Below, one piece after another: positions 8,765 through 16,865 of a stretch of 64,000 nt of DNA. The stretch comes from Negativibacillus sp. GTDB lineage: Bacteria > Bacillota > Clostridia > Oscillospirales > Ruminococcaceae. The notes under the pieces are model-generated. The model searched no databases, was not told the origin of the DNA, and worked only from the letters and a program-made list of their open reading frames with translations. The stretch covers positions 1 to 64,000 of the forward strand of contig JAHHTY010000001.1 in NCBI GenBank assembly GCA_020024325.1, in the 5' to 3' direction. A program made the position numbers and the translations under genes. The first letter of the stretch is position 1. The number at the start of each line of letters is the position of its first letter.

Positions 8765-9300
8765 CTCTGCTTCCCCCCTTCCAAATATTTTTTCATCTTT
8801 TTAAAAGCCCGAAACAGCTTGGAACTTACTGTTCCTTGTGGGCTCTCCATAATGGATGCTATCTCTTTTGCTGTATACCCTTCCACAACCGATAAAGTTA
8901 CAATTTGACGTTCCTCGCTGCTCAAGTTTTGTAGTGCCCTCAGTAAATCTGTCCGAGTTAAAACTCCCTCTGCAAATTCTCCCTGTTCACCGGGAAGATG
9001 GAGCATCTGGTCAATATCCATCTCGTTACGAGCACGTACATACTCCCTGATTTTTCGATTACACCTCGCGGATAAAATTCGGTAAATCCACGGAATGAAC
9101 GCTTGAGGTTCTCTCAGTGATGCTAAACCTCTGTAGGCTTCGATAAATGTTTCCGAAACCACATCTTCCGCATCGTGACTGTTTCCAAGGGTGTACAATG
9201 CGGTACGGTACAATGAAGGGGCTACTGCTTCATAAAGCCTTGTAAAGCCCTCCTGACCTCCCTTCTGGGCATCCAGCACCAAAGCTGTGTCTAATTTCAC
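8761..9300 (-). CDS. ECF-type RNA polymerase sigma factor
   Basis: About 179 aa. It has sigma-70 region 2 (LYRTALYTLGNSHDAEDVVSETFIEAYRGL...PWIYRI) and region 4 with a helix-turn-helix (LSSEERQIVTLSVVEGYTAKEIASIMESPQGTVSSKLFRAFKKMKKYL), and no region 1 or 3, as in ECF factors. I chose the GTG at 9300 because GGTGG lies 8-9 nt upstream and the N-terminus then begins as is usual for the family. ATG codons at 9318 and 9315 are possible but have poorer ribosome binding sites. It is coupled translationally to the membrane protein gene that follows, the presumed anti-sigma factor. Confidence 0.88.
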   Translation of the reverse strand: MKLDTALVLDAQKGGQEGFTRLYEAVAPSLYRTALYTLGNSHDAEDVVSETFIEAYRGLASLREPQAFIPWIYRILSARCNRKIREYVRARNEMDIDQMLHLPGEQGEFAEGVLTRTDLLRALQNLSSEERQIVTLSVVEGYTAKEIASIMESPQGTVSSKLFRAFKKMKKYLEGGKQS

Positions 9301-9454
9301 CTCTACACCACCCATCATAAAATTAGTGTCCCACAAACGCAGATTTATTGCGTTTGCAGAAAAGTTTTTTGTGATATTTCCGATTATTTTTCAATGAATG
9401 AAAATACAAAATCGCTCGTTCTTGCAAGCTAAATCACTCGCCAAATGTAAAACT

Positions 9455-9483
9455 ATTATAATATATTTTCTTATGAAAAACAA
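9455..9483 (-). promoter_or_regulatory. Probable promoter of the sigma/anti-sigma operon
   Basis: Minus-strand TTGTTT (9478-9483), a 17-nt spacer and a perfect TATAAT (9455-9460). The transcript would have a leader of about 150 nt before the sigma gene start. Besides this promoter and the terminator at 9521-9546, nothing else is visible in 9301-9653. Confidence 0.55.
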
Positions 9484-9520
9484 CCGCTTCCCCCAATTTC
9501 TCCCAGTTTAAAAAACAAAA

Positions 9521-9546
9521 AGCAGCCTGCTTACAAAGCGGCTGCT
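9521..9546 (-). terminator. Intrinsic terminator of the CmpB-like gene
   Basis: AGCAGCC (9521-9527) pairs with GGCTGCT (9540-9546), with an inner GCTT/AAGC extension. On the minus strand the stem is followed by TTTTTGTTTTTT. It lies about 110 nt past the stop codon at 9654. Confidence 0.85.
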
Positions 9547-9653
9547 CAAAATTATACCCTAATTATAAACTGAAAAGTGAATAAAGCATCATGCTCTTGC
9601 ATAGTTACTAAAATTGCAAAAAAGATTCATTAAATTCTTACTTAAAAGAAAAC

Positions 9654-10544
9654 CTATTCCCCTTTTCGTTTTAAAATTTCTTCCTTCACACGTTCAAAGG
9701 CTTTTTCGTAACGGGTGGAGTGCATATTAGGGAATGCACTGATTAAGCGACGGCGCAAAAAGCGATTTCGTTTTGCAACTTCTTTGATTCGGGTTTCCAA
9801 ACGCTCGGCAGCTTCCCTTTTTTCTGTTGCAATCTTTGCTGCCCACTCTTTTTTGCGTTCTTCCAATCGTTTTGTGTGTTCGGTTTTTCTTTCCTCCAGG
9901 TATTCGCGCAGTTCCATCTTTCCAAGCTCAATGTCAAGCATATTCTGCTCCACTTTCTTTTGCAATTCCTGATGATTCTGCCTCAAATAATCCTCGGTAT
10001 CCAGCTTTGCCTGTTCTACCATCTGTTGGAGCTGCTTGAGAGTTCCGTTCAGGTCAAGGATGGTGCGTACTGTTACCACAAGGTCACTCACAAGGATAAC
10101 TGCCAATACCGCACTGAATGTTGTTTCCATCCAAAACGGTAAGCTTGAAACCATTCCCTGCACCACAGGATCAACACAACGTGTTGCAAAGACCGACAGA
10201 ACACCAAACATCAGCGAGTTTTTTAAACATACTCTGCCGTGAATATTAAAACGATAGGTAGAATAGTCCCACCATTTTGTAGCAAACAGTTTTTCTAAAA
10301 GATACCCGGTGATATACTCAATTACACTGGTAACAATAACCCCCAAAAGGAACAGCAAAATCAAATTTTCGCTTACAGGACGCAAGAAAAACAGAACCGA
10401 CAAAGCACCGAATCCATACACAGGACACAGCGGACCATTTAAAAATCCTCTGTTTACAAACTTTTTCTGACCCACGGAACAATAGATTGTTTCACAAAGC
10501 CATCCCAAAAAGCTGTATATTAAAAATGATAAAAACAGGTCCAA
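9654..10544 (-). CDS. CmpB/PF06541-type putative ABC transporter permease with C-terminal coiled coil
   Basis: A 296-aa protein. The first about 170 residues hold four to five membrane segments with the family signature: SFLGWLCETIYCSV, RGFLNGPLCPVYGFGAL, SVIEYITGYLLEKLFATKWWDYS and FNIHGRVCLKNSLMFG. Residues about 175-296 are a charged coiled coil rich in Lys/Glu/Arg (EYLEERKTEHTKRLEERKKE). The start is TTG at 10544 with GGAGG 7 nt upstream. The family is annotated as a transporter permease, but its biochemical role is not established. It lies 35 nt downstream of the dehydratase-like gene and may share its transcript. Confidence 0.75.
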   Translation of the reverse strand: MDLFLSFLIYSFLGWLCETIYCSVGQKKFVNRGFLNGPLCPVYGFGALSVLFFLRPVSENLILLFLLGVIVTSVIEYITGYLLEKLFATKWWDYSTYRFNIHGRVCLKNSLMFGVLSVFATRCVDPVVQGMVSSLPFWMETTFSAVLAVILVSDLVVTVRTILDLNGTLKQLQQMVEQAKLDTEDYLRQNHQELQKKVEQNMLDIELGKMELREYLEERKTEHTKRLEERKKEWAAKIATEKREAAERLETRIKEVAKRNRFLRRRLISAFPNMHSTRYEKAFERVKEEILKRKGE

Positions 10545-10579
10545 AGTTTAGCCTCCTTCTGTTGAAACCATAAATTTTG

Positions 10580-12031
10580 CTAGACGTTTCCTCCCACAGG
10601 TTCCAAAACAATATCCCTGTTTGTTTCTTCACAACCACTCTGACTGGCAACAAATCCCAAAGTGCTTTTTTCTTGTTTTGCATTACATTTTATTTTGTGC
10701 TGTGTACTATCATTTTCTTTTGGTGCTTCCTGATTTTTAGGATGATTATTCTTTTTTTGAGTTTGTACATCATCACTTTGTGACGAAGCAATCAAACGTG
10801 CATTTGCCAGCATCAGCTTAATTCTATTTTGCTGATTTACCTTTGATGCGCTGGAGTCATAGTCTACTGCCACAATATTAGCTTGTGGATTTTTTTCTTT
10901 AATAACTCTCATCACACCTTTTCCGCAAATGTGGTTTGGCAGACAGCCAAACGGCTGAGTACAAACAATATTGTTGACCTTATAATGTTGAATCAGTTCT
11001 ACCATTTCAGCGGTCAATAACCAACCTTCTCCCATCTTAACACCTTTGCTGATATATCCTTCAGTGGATTCAATGGTATTTTCAAAACGGCATGGTGGTT
11101 GGAAATCGCTGTTTTCTTCAATTAAACGAATCATATCGCTCTTTCGGTTACGCAAAAAACGGTTGACTTTGTGCATCACTGCTGCTTTTGCTTTTCCAAT
11201 CCCATACAGTTGGTAATCAAACTCTGCGTTATGGGTACAATACAATAAAAAGTCGAACAAACCGGGGCAAACAACTTCGCATCCTTCGGACAGAAGAAAC
11301 TCTTCCAAATTATTGTTGCCTAAAGGAGAATATTTTACATAAATCTCGCCTACAACTCCTACCTTTATTTTTTCTTCCTGTGTTCGCTGTACTTTTTTGA
11401 AGCGGTCGATGATTTTTCTCATCAGCTGTGCAACTTCCTTCCAACGCAGCAGTTTTTTACAGAAAAGTTGCTGTGCCAATGCCACACTGTCCTCTACTGC
11501 CTTTTGGCTTTCCCCACTTTGTTTTTCATATGGTATACACTGATTGTACAATGTCATAATCAAATCACCGCACAAGCATCCATAAACTGCCTGCAGCAGC
11601 ATAGAGATTGGCAAAGAAAAGCCGCCTGACTGCTCACTTTTAATAAAGCTTGCAGAGATGACCGGAATATCCCCATATCCGCATTTGTTCAATGCCTTGC
11701 GCAGCAAATGAATATAATTTGATGCTCGGCATCCACCACCTGTTTGGGTAATCAGCAAAGCCACCTTGTCCAAAGGCAAATCACAATGTTCCAGTGCATC
11801 TATCATCTGACCGATGACAAGCTGTGCCGGATAACAGGTATCGTTATGTACATTTTTTAATCCTTGGTCAATCACACCTTGCCCAAAGTTATCTAAAATT
11901 CGGATATGATACCCATAATTTTCCAGAACATTACCCAGTATCTTAAAATGAATCGGCAACATTGTCGGAATCAGAATTGTGTGGGTCTTTTTCATCTCTT
12001 TGGTAAAAGGTACTTTTTTTATTTGTTCCAT
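10580..12031 (-). CDS. 2-hydroxyacyl-CoA dehydratase-related protein (activase partner)
   Basis: A 483-aa protein. It resembles the C-terminal section of the large acyl-CoA dehydratase activase-related proteins (2-hydroxyglutaryl-CoA dehydratase D-like fold). Conserved Cys motifs that could ligate an iron-sulfur cluster are visible: HNDTCYPAQLVIGQ, TGGGCRASNY and CTQPFGCLPNHICGKGV. The last about 70 residues are a Gln/Lys/Asn-rich tail that does not belong to the fold. The gene follows the 992-aa activase by 68 nt. In relatives these two units occur as one very long protein, so this is the split form. The substrate is unknown. Confidence 0.75.
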   Translation of the reverse strand: MEQIKKVPFTKEMKKTHTILIPTMLPIHFKILGNVLENYGYHIRILDNFGQGVIDQGLKNVHNDTCYPAQLVIGQMIDALEHCDLPLDKVALLITQTGGGCRASNYIHLLRKALNKCGYGDIPVISASFIKSEQSGGFSLPISMLLQAVYGCLCGDLIMTLYNQCIPYEKQSGESQKAVEDSVALAQQLFCKKLLRWKEVAQLMRKIIDRFKKVQRTQEEKIKVGVVGEIYVKYSPLGNNNLEEFLLSEGCEVVCPGLFDFLLYCTHNAEFDYQLYGIGKAKAAVMHKVNRFLRNRKSDMIRLIEENSDFQPPCRFENTIESTEGYISKGVKMGEGWLLTAEMVELIQHYKVNNIVCTQPFGCLPNHICGKGVMRVIKEKNPQANIVAVDYDSSASKVNQQNRIKLMLANARLIASSQSDDVQTQKKNNHPKNQEAPKENDSTQHKIKCNAKQEKSTLGFVASQSGCEETNRDIVLEPVGGNV

Positions 12032-12099
12032 CTAAAACCATACCTTTCTGTTGCTTATAAGTCAAATTTTTATTTTTTAACTGCTAAACATCTGCTGCC

Positions 12100-15078
12100 C
12101 TACTTTTTATTGTGGGCATCTCGCTCCTTCACTGCTCCAATTAAGGAACGCAAACGAATCTTAACTGCACCCAGATTGTTGATTTCATCAATTTTCAGCT
12201 GAGTATACAACCGACCGCCTTGTGCCAGAATTGCGGAAACTTCATCGGTGGTTATTGCATCAATTCCACAGCCAAAAGAAACCAACTGAACCAGTTCACA
12301 GTCATCATGTTCGGTAACATATTTTGCTGCATTATATAATCTGGAATGGTAAGTCCATTGGTTTAATACATTCGGACGAACCGGTTCTACCAAATCCGCT
12401 ACACAATCCTCGGTAATTACCACTAATCCTAACGAGGTCATCAGCTGGTTAATACCGTGATTGATTTCCGGATCGATATGGTAAGGTCTGCCACATAAAA
12501 CAATTGTTTTTAGATGATTCTCCCGTGCAAACTGCAATGCTTGCTGTCCTTTCGCCTTAATATCCTCAATCTGATTGTGATAACGCTCATAAGCATTCTT
12601 AGCTGCCTTTTTTACTTCTTTACGTGTAATATCCGGGAATTCTTTGTTCAGCGCTTCCCAAATTTTTTTAGGAAATTCCTTTTGTGCCGATAAATTAAGA
12701 TATGGATACAGATAGCGTACCGATTTTAATTTATCCACATTGGAAGACAACAGCTCCGGATAGTATGCAACCACCGGACAATTAAAATGATTATCACCCT
12801 TATGTTCATCAAAATTATAACTCATGCAAGGGTAAAATATTGTATCTGCACCTTTTTCCAGCAGGTTTTCGATATGACCGTGCATCAGCTTTGCCGGGTA
12901 GCACGCTGTATCGGAAGGAACAGAATACTGCCCTTTTGCATACAGCTGTCGGGAAGAAAGATCGGAAATTATGATATCAAAGTCAAGTGTACGGAAAAAC
13001 TCAACCCAGAAAAAGAGGTTCTCATACATATTTAGTCCAAGAGGAAGCCCAATAGTACCTCTCTTAGCAGGGTCTTGCTTTCTTTTTCGGTCACACTCTT
13101 GACGAAGTGCATCAATCTGCTCTAACTTATAACGGTATAAATCCGGCAGTTCTTTTTCTTTTCCTAATCCCAGTGGTTTTTCACATCGATTTCCCGAAAT
13201 ATAGCGTTCTCCTCCGGCAAAGGTGTTGATGGTCAAATTGCAGTGGTTTGTACAACCTTTGCAGACTACCGGTTTCGATTCATGTTCAAACTGTTCCAGT
13301 TCCTGCTTTGATAAGATTGTGGATTCTCTGTCTTTTTGTCCTGCCTCATAAATCCCCTTACCATAAATAGCAGCTCCATAAGCTCCCATCAAACCGGCAA
13401 TGTTGGGACGGACAACCGGATGCCCAATCTCCTGTTCAAAACTTCTGAGGACTGCATCATTCAGGAAGGTTCCGCCCTGCACCACAATGTGCTCGCCCAG
13501 CTCGGCGGCATTGCGGGCACGGATAACCTTATAAAGCACGTTTTTCACAACACTCATCGAAAGACCGGCTGAGATGTCCTCAACACTTGCCCCATCCTTT
13601 TGCGCCTGCTTAACCGACGAATTCATAAACACGGTGCATCTGGAACCCAAATCCACCGGATATTTTGAGAACAGACCCAAATGTGCAAACTGCTCCGCAG
13701 TATATCCCATCGACTTTGCAAAAGTTTCAATAAAAGAGCCACATCCCGAAGAACACGCCTCATTCAGCATGATAGAGTCAATCGCATCATCTTTTATTTT
13801 AAAACATTTGATGTCCTGTCCACCAATATCCAAAATAAAATCGACCTTAGGGTCAAAGTGCTGTGCCGCCTTAAAATGAGCAATCGTTTCCACAATACCG
13901 TCATCCAGATGAAATGCGTGTTTAATCAGTTCCTCTCCATATCCGGTGGATACGGCATATCGAATGGTAATGCGCTCCCCACACACTTCATAAATTTTTT
14001 TAAGCTGTTCTCTGACAATCTGTACCGGATTGCCCTGATTTGAACTGTAATAACAATAGAGCGTTTCATAGGAATCGCTCATTAAAACTAATTTTGTTGT
14101 GGTCGAGCCGCAGTCAATTCCAAGATATGCATCTCCGCTGTATTGGGAAGCATCTTTCCATGGAACATTTGCTTTGTGGTGTCTTTTTACAAACTCATCA
14201 TGTTCTTTTTCACTGGTAAACAGCGGTTTTAGATATTGCGTTGTTTTTGAGCGGGAGGATGCGTTTTCCAGTGTGGAAATAAATTCCTCATATGTATATT
14301 CTTTTTCCAAACCTCTGGTAAAAATGGCAGTACCCATGGCAACCGCATACTGAGCCCAGGATGGAAAAACTGCATTTTCCTTTGAAAGTTTCAGTGTCTG
14401 TGCAAAGCGCTGCTGTAATCCCTTAAAGAAAAAGAGCGGACCTCCTAAAAACAATACCTTACCTTCAATTTTTCTTCCTTGGCTTAATCCTGTGACCGTT
14501 TGATCAACCACAGCTTGGAAAATACTTGCGGAAACGTCTTCTTTTCTCGCACCTTGATTGAGCAGCGGCTGAATGTCCGTTTTTGCAAAAACACCACAGC
14601 GAGAAGCAATTGGATAAATTCTTTCGTGCTTTAAACTAAGGCTGTCCAGCTCCTCAGGCGTGATGTTGAGCAAAGTTGCCATCTGGTCAATGAACGCTCC
14701 TGTACCACCTGCACAACTTCCATTCATTCTTTCTTCCAATCCGCCACTGAGGAAAATAACCTTTGCATCTTCTCCTCCCAGCTCGATAACTGCATCGGTA
14801 TCCGGTTCATATTCCATAACTGTTTTATAAGTAGCAAATACCTCTTGAACAAAATCAACCCCGGCATCTTCTGAAAATCCAAGTCCTGCAGACCCGGATA
14901 TCGCCGCATGAAATTTTGTTCCTTCCAGAAATTTTCTTGCACCTGCAAGTGCTTGCAGAGTTGCCTGCCGCACCTGTGACATATGGCGCTGATAAACCTG
15001 ATAAAGGATCTTTTCTTCTTCCATAACAACAACTTTAACTGTTGTCGAACCAATATCAATTCCTACGTTTCTACTCAA
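12100..15078 (-). CDS. Acyl-CoA dehydratase activase, double ASKHA (BcrAD/BadFG) domain protein
   Basis: A 992-aa protein with two ATPase domains of the ASKHA/BcrAD_BadFG type. The first begins VGIDIGSTTVKVVVM with GSCAGGTGAFIDQM; the second begins YLGIDCGSTTTKLVLM with NEACSSGCGSFIETFA. The SCAGG/SSGCG cysteines form the bridging [4Fe-4S] site of known activators. A third region from about residue 630 (VVCKGCTNHCNLTIN...) is DUF2229-like with many Cys. Such proteins use ATP to deliver low-potential electrons. The start is TTG at 15078, preceded by AGGGGAG; upstream in-frame codons lack a ribosome binding site and extend past the conserved N-terminus. A consensus promoter lies at 15243-15271. 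Confidence 0.85.
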   Translation of the reverse strand: MSRNVGIDIGSTTVKVVVMEEEKILYQVYQRHMSQVRQATLQALAGARKFLEGTKFHAAISGSAGLGFSEDAGVDFVQEVFATYKTVMEYEPDTDAVIELGGEDAKVIFLSGGLEERMNGSCAGGTGAFIDQMATLLNITPEELDSLSLKHERIYPIASRCGVFAKTDIQPLLNQGARKEDVSASIFQAVVDQTVTGLSQGRKIEGKVLFLGGPLFFFKGLQQRFAQTLKLSKENAVFPSWAQYAVAMGTAIFTRGLEKEYTYEEFISTLENASSRSKTTQYLKPLFTSEKEHDEFVKRHHKANVPWKDASQYSGDAYLGIDCGSTTTKLVLMSDSYETLYCYYSSNQGNPVQIVREQLKKIYEVCGERITIRYAVSTGYGEELIKHAFHLDDGIVETIAHFKAAQHFDPKVDFILDIGGQDIKCFKIKDDAIDSIMLNEACSSGCGSFIETFAKSMGYTAEQFAHLGLFSKYPVDLGSRCTVFMNSSVKQAQKDGASVEDISAGLSMSVVKNVLYKVIRARNAAELGEHIVVQGGTFLNDAVLRSFEQEIGHPVVRPNIAGLMGAYGAAIYGKGIYEAGQKDRESTILSKQELEQFEHESKPVVCKGCTNHCNLTINTFAGGERYISGNRCEKPLGLGKEKELPDLYRYKLEQIDALRQECDRKRKQDPAKRGTIGLPLGLNMYENLFFWVEFFRTLDFDIIISDLSSRQLYAKGQYSVPSDTACYPAKLMHGHIENLLEKGADTIFYPCMSYNFDEHKGDNHFNCPVVAYYPELLSSNVDKLKSVRYLYPYLNLSAQKEFPKKIWEALNKEFPDITRKEVKKAAKNAYERYHNQIEDIKAKGQQALQFARENHLKTIVLCGRPYHIDPEINHGINQLMTSLGLVVITEDCVADLVEPVRPNVLNQWTYHSRLYNAAKYVTEHDDCELVQLVSFGCGIDAITTDEVSAILAQGGRLYTQLKIDEINNLGAVKIRLRSLIGAVKERDAHNKK

Positions 15079-15242
15079 TATTCTCCCCTGCCGTTTCCAA
15101 AACACATGGCATTTTTCATTAAGCCCGTAGTAAAAGGCTGCCATATTGCCCCTGTTTTTCTGCATTACAACTTTTCTGTGTATCTCTCAGTTTTGCAAAA
15201 GTTTCCTATTTATTAGGGCAGTATTCTTTTTGTGTATCTCAT

Positions 15243-15271
15243 ATTATAAAGCCTTATAAAAAAAGTGTCAA
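15243..15271 (-). promoter_or_regulatory. Consensus promoter of the dehydratase activase operon
   Basis: Minus-strand TTGACA (15266-15271), a 17-nt spacer and TATAAT (15243-15248), a perfect sigma-A consensus. It is divergent from the aro operon promoter about 130 bp away. Confidence 0.85.
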
Positions 15272-15401
15272 TTATTACAAAATGCAATTCACATTCTATT
15301 CAGAATTACTTTTTTCTATAACATAAATTGTCAAAATTTTACATCATTTTATATTAAATTATATGAATTTTGCAGAAATTTGCTTTAACGCGTAAAAGCA
15401 G

Positions 15402-15430
15402 TTGACAGATATATAAAACTGTCGTATATT
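15402..15430 (+). promoter_or_regulatory. Promoter of the aro-phe operon
   Basis: TTGACA (15402-15407), exactly 17 nt, then TATATT (15425-15430). Transcription would begin near 15437, giving a leader of about 365 nt before aroB that contains the leader peptide gene and the attenuator. The -10 box sits between the arms of an inverted repeat (15411-15451). Confidence 0.85.
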
Positions 15431-15451
15431 TTTTATATCGCAGTTTTATAT
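15411..15451. promoter_or_regulatory. Inverted repeat flanking the aro -10 box, candidate operator
   Basis: ATATAAAACTG (15411-15421) and CAGTTTTATAT (15441-15451) are perfect 11-bp arms centred on the -10 box at 15425-15430, with further partial symmetry inside (TCGTATA and ATATCG). A repressor bound here would block RNA polymerase. No regulator gene for it is identified in the window; AT-rich chance symmetry is a lesser possibility. Confidence 0.5.
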
Positions 15452-15486
15452 TTACAGTAAGCTGTCTTTGAGCAGGAGGATTTTTT

Positions 15487-15564
15487 ATGAACCGCAAACC
15501 GATGACATCCTATTTTTTTGCATACTTTTTAAGTGCAGATCGATTTTATCATGCAAACTTTTAA
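15487..15564 (+). CDS. Phe/Tyr-rich leader peptide of the aro-phe operon
   Basis: AGGAGG (15474-15479) stands 7 nt before an ATG at 15487, which opens a 25-codon frame ending in TAA at 15562. The peptide starts MNRKPMTSYFFAYFLSADR and ends FYHANF. Five Phe and three Tyr fall within the last 17 residues, including the run Tyr-Phe-Phe-Ala-Tyr-Phe. Such a density in front of genes for chorismate and phenylalanine synthesis, followed 100 nt later by an intrinsic terminator, is the pattern of ribosome-mediated attenuators such as the enterobacterial pheA leader. Stalling at Phe/Tyr codons when the charged tRNAs are scarce would favour read-through. It is too short for ordinary gene callers. Confidence 0.8.
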   Translation: MNRKPMTSYFFAYFLSADRFYHANF

Positions 15565-15663
15565 TACAGGTGCCAAAAGAAAAGGGTTGCGGCAAAGCAG
15601 CATTTATCACTGCTATGTTGTAAACAAAAGATTTTCCGAAAAATAATTCCGGTTTCAAATCTG

Positions 15664-15701
15664 CCGATGCTTTTGACAAAAAGCATCGGTCTTTTTATTT
15701 T
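15664..15701 (+). terminator. Attenuator terminator before aroB
   Basis: Perfect 11-bp arms CCGATGCTTTT (15664-15674) and AAAAGCATCGG (15679-15689), a 4-nt loop, then TCTTTTTATTTT. It stands between the leader peptide stop (15564) and aroB (15804), where a terminator makes sense only if it is conditional. Possible competing pairings: CAAAGCA (15593-15599) with TGCTTTTG (15668-15675, one bulge) would open the terminator, and TTTTGC of the Phe-Ala codons (15516-15521) could sequester GCAAAG (15592-15597). These pairings were found by eye and need folding. Confidence 0.85.
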
Positions 15702-15803
15702 GACTATAATCTAAACTGACAAACAGTTTCATTCTGCTACTGATAATATAAAAAAAGTTTCTTCACCTAAAATATTTTCCCTTGAAAGGAGCTGTGATTT
15801 CAC

Positions 15804-16865
15804 TTGAAAACTGTAACCGTTAATGCAAGTGTTACCTACGATGTTCTCATTGAAAATGGTTGTTTGAAGCAATGCGGCACATTTGCCGGCAAAGTTTTTG
15901 ATTCTTCTTCCACCGCTGCCATCATCACAGATGACACTGTTGCCCATCTGTATCTTGACACTGTTATTTCTTCTTTGCAAAGTGCAGGTTTTTCAGTTTG
16001 TTCTTTTATTTTTCCACACGGAGAAGATTCCAAGTCCTCCTCTGTACTGATGGAGGTCTATCATTTTCTTGCCGAAAACAATATTACCCGAACAGATTTT
16101 ATTGTTGCACTCGGAGGCGGTGTTGTTGGTGATCTTGCAGGATTTGCTGCTGCCACCTATCTGCGTGGAATTCGTTTTATGCAAATACCCACAACCTTTC
16201 TTGCAGCGATTGATTCTTCCGTAGGCGGAAAAACAGCTATCAATATTGATGCCGGAAAAAACCTTGTCGGCGCCTTTCACCAGCCATCGCTTGTTGTTTG
16301 TGACCCTACTGTTTTTCGCACTCTCTCTTGTCAAATCTTTGCAGACGGATGTGCTGAAATGATTAAATATGCCATGATTTGGAGTGAAGACTTCCTGCAA
16401 TTATTGGAACAGTGTAAACTTCAAAATCAAATAGAAGATATCATTGCTTATTGCGTCGATATTAAGCGTCAAGTTGTCGAACAAGATGAGAATGATTGCG
16501 GTATCCGCATGATTTTAAACTATGGTCACACCCTTGGTCATGCTATCGAAAAGGTAACTGAACATACTGTTACTCACGGTCAGGGCGTTGCGATGGGAAT
16601 GATGTTGATTACCCGTTTGGGCATTCGGATGGGCTTGTGTGATTCTTCCCTCCTTAGACGTCTGTCATCTATTCTGCAAAAGTATCATCTACCTACTGTA
16701 TATGATGGCTCTCTTGCCGAACTTGCTCAAGTATGCCTTTTGGATAAAAAAAGGGCAGGAAAACAAATTCGCTTGATTTTTGTTTCCACACCCGGTCAAG
16801 CTCAAATTGTTCCTGTTGATACCGATATTTTAACAACAATGCTAAAGGGGGAACTGCCATGCTAA
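15804..16865 (+). CDS. aroB: 3-dehydroquinate synthase
   Basis: A 353-aa enzyme that converts DAHP to 3-dehydroquinate, the second step of the shikimate pathway, with NAD and a divalent metal. Visible motifs are the NAD/substrate loop LGGGVVGDLAGFAAATYLRGI, the SSVGGKTAIN motif, and metal-binding residues in GHTLGHAIE and THGQGVAMGM. The start is TTG at 15804, with AAAGGAG about 12 nt upstream. The stop overlaps aroA by 7 nt. It is the first enzyme gene behind the attenuator leader. Confidence 0.96.
   Translation: MKTVTVNASVTYDVLIENGCLKQCGTFAGKVFDSSSTAAIITDDTVAHLYLDTVISSLQSAGFSVCSFIFPHGEDSKSSSVLMEVYHFLAENNITRTDFIVALGGGVVGDLAGFAAATYLRGIRFMQIPTTFLAAIDSSVGGKTAINIDAGKNLVGAFHQPSLVVCDPTVFRTLSCQIFADGCAEMIKYAMIWSEDFLQLLEQCKLQNQIEDIIAYCVDIKRQVVEQDENDCGIRMILNYGHTLGHAIEKVTEHTVTHGQGVAMGMMLITRLGIRMGLCDSSLLRRLSSILQKYHLPTVYDGSLAELAQVCLLDKKRAGKQIRLIFVSTPGQAQIVPVDTDILTTMLKGELPC

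Noticed and set aside
15480..15803. T-box riboswitch before aroB
   Set aside because: I looked for the conserved T-box element (AGGGTGGNACCGCG-like) and a specifier loop. The only similar run (AAAGGGTTGCGG) does not match, and a ribosome binding site with a Phe/Tyr-rich leader frame explains the region better.
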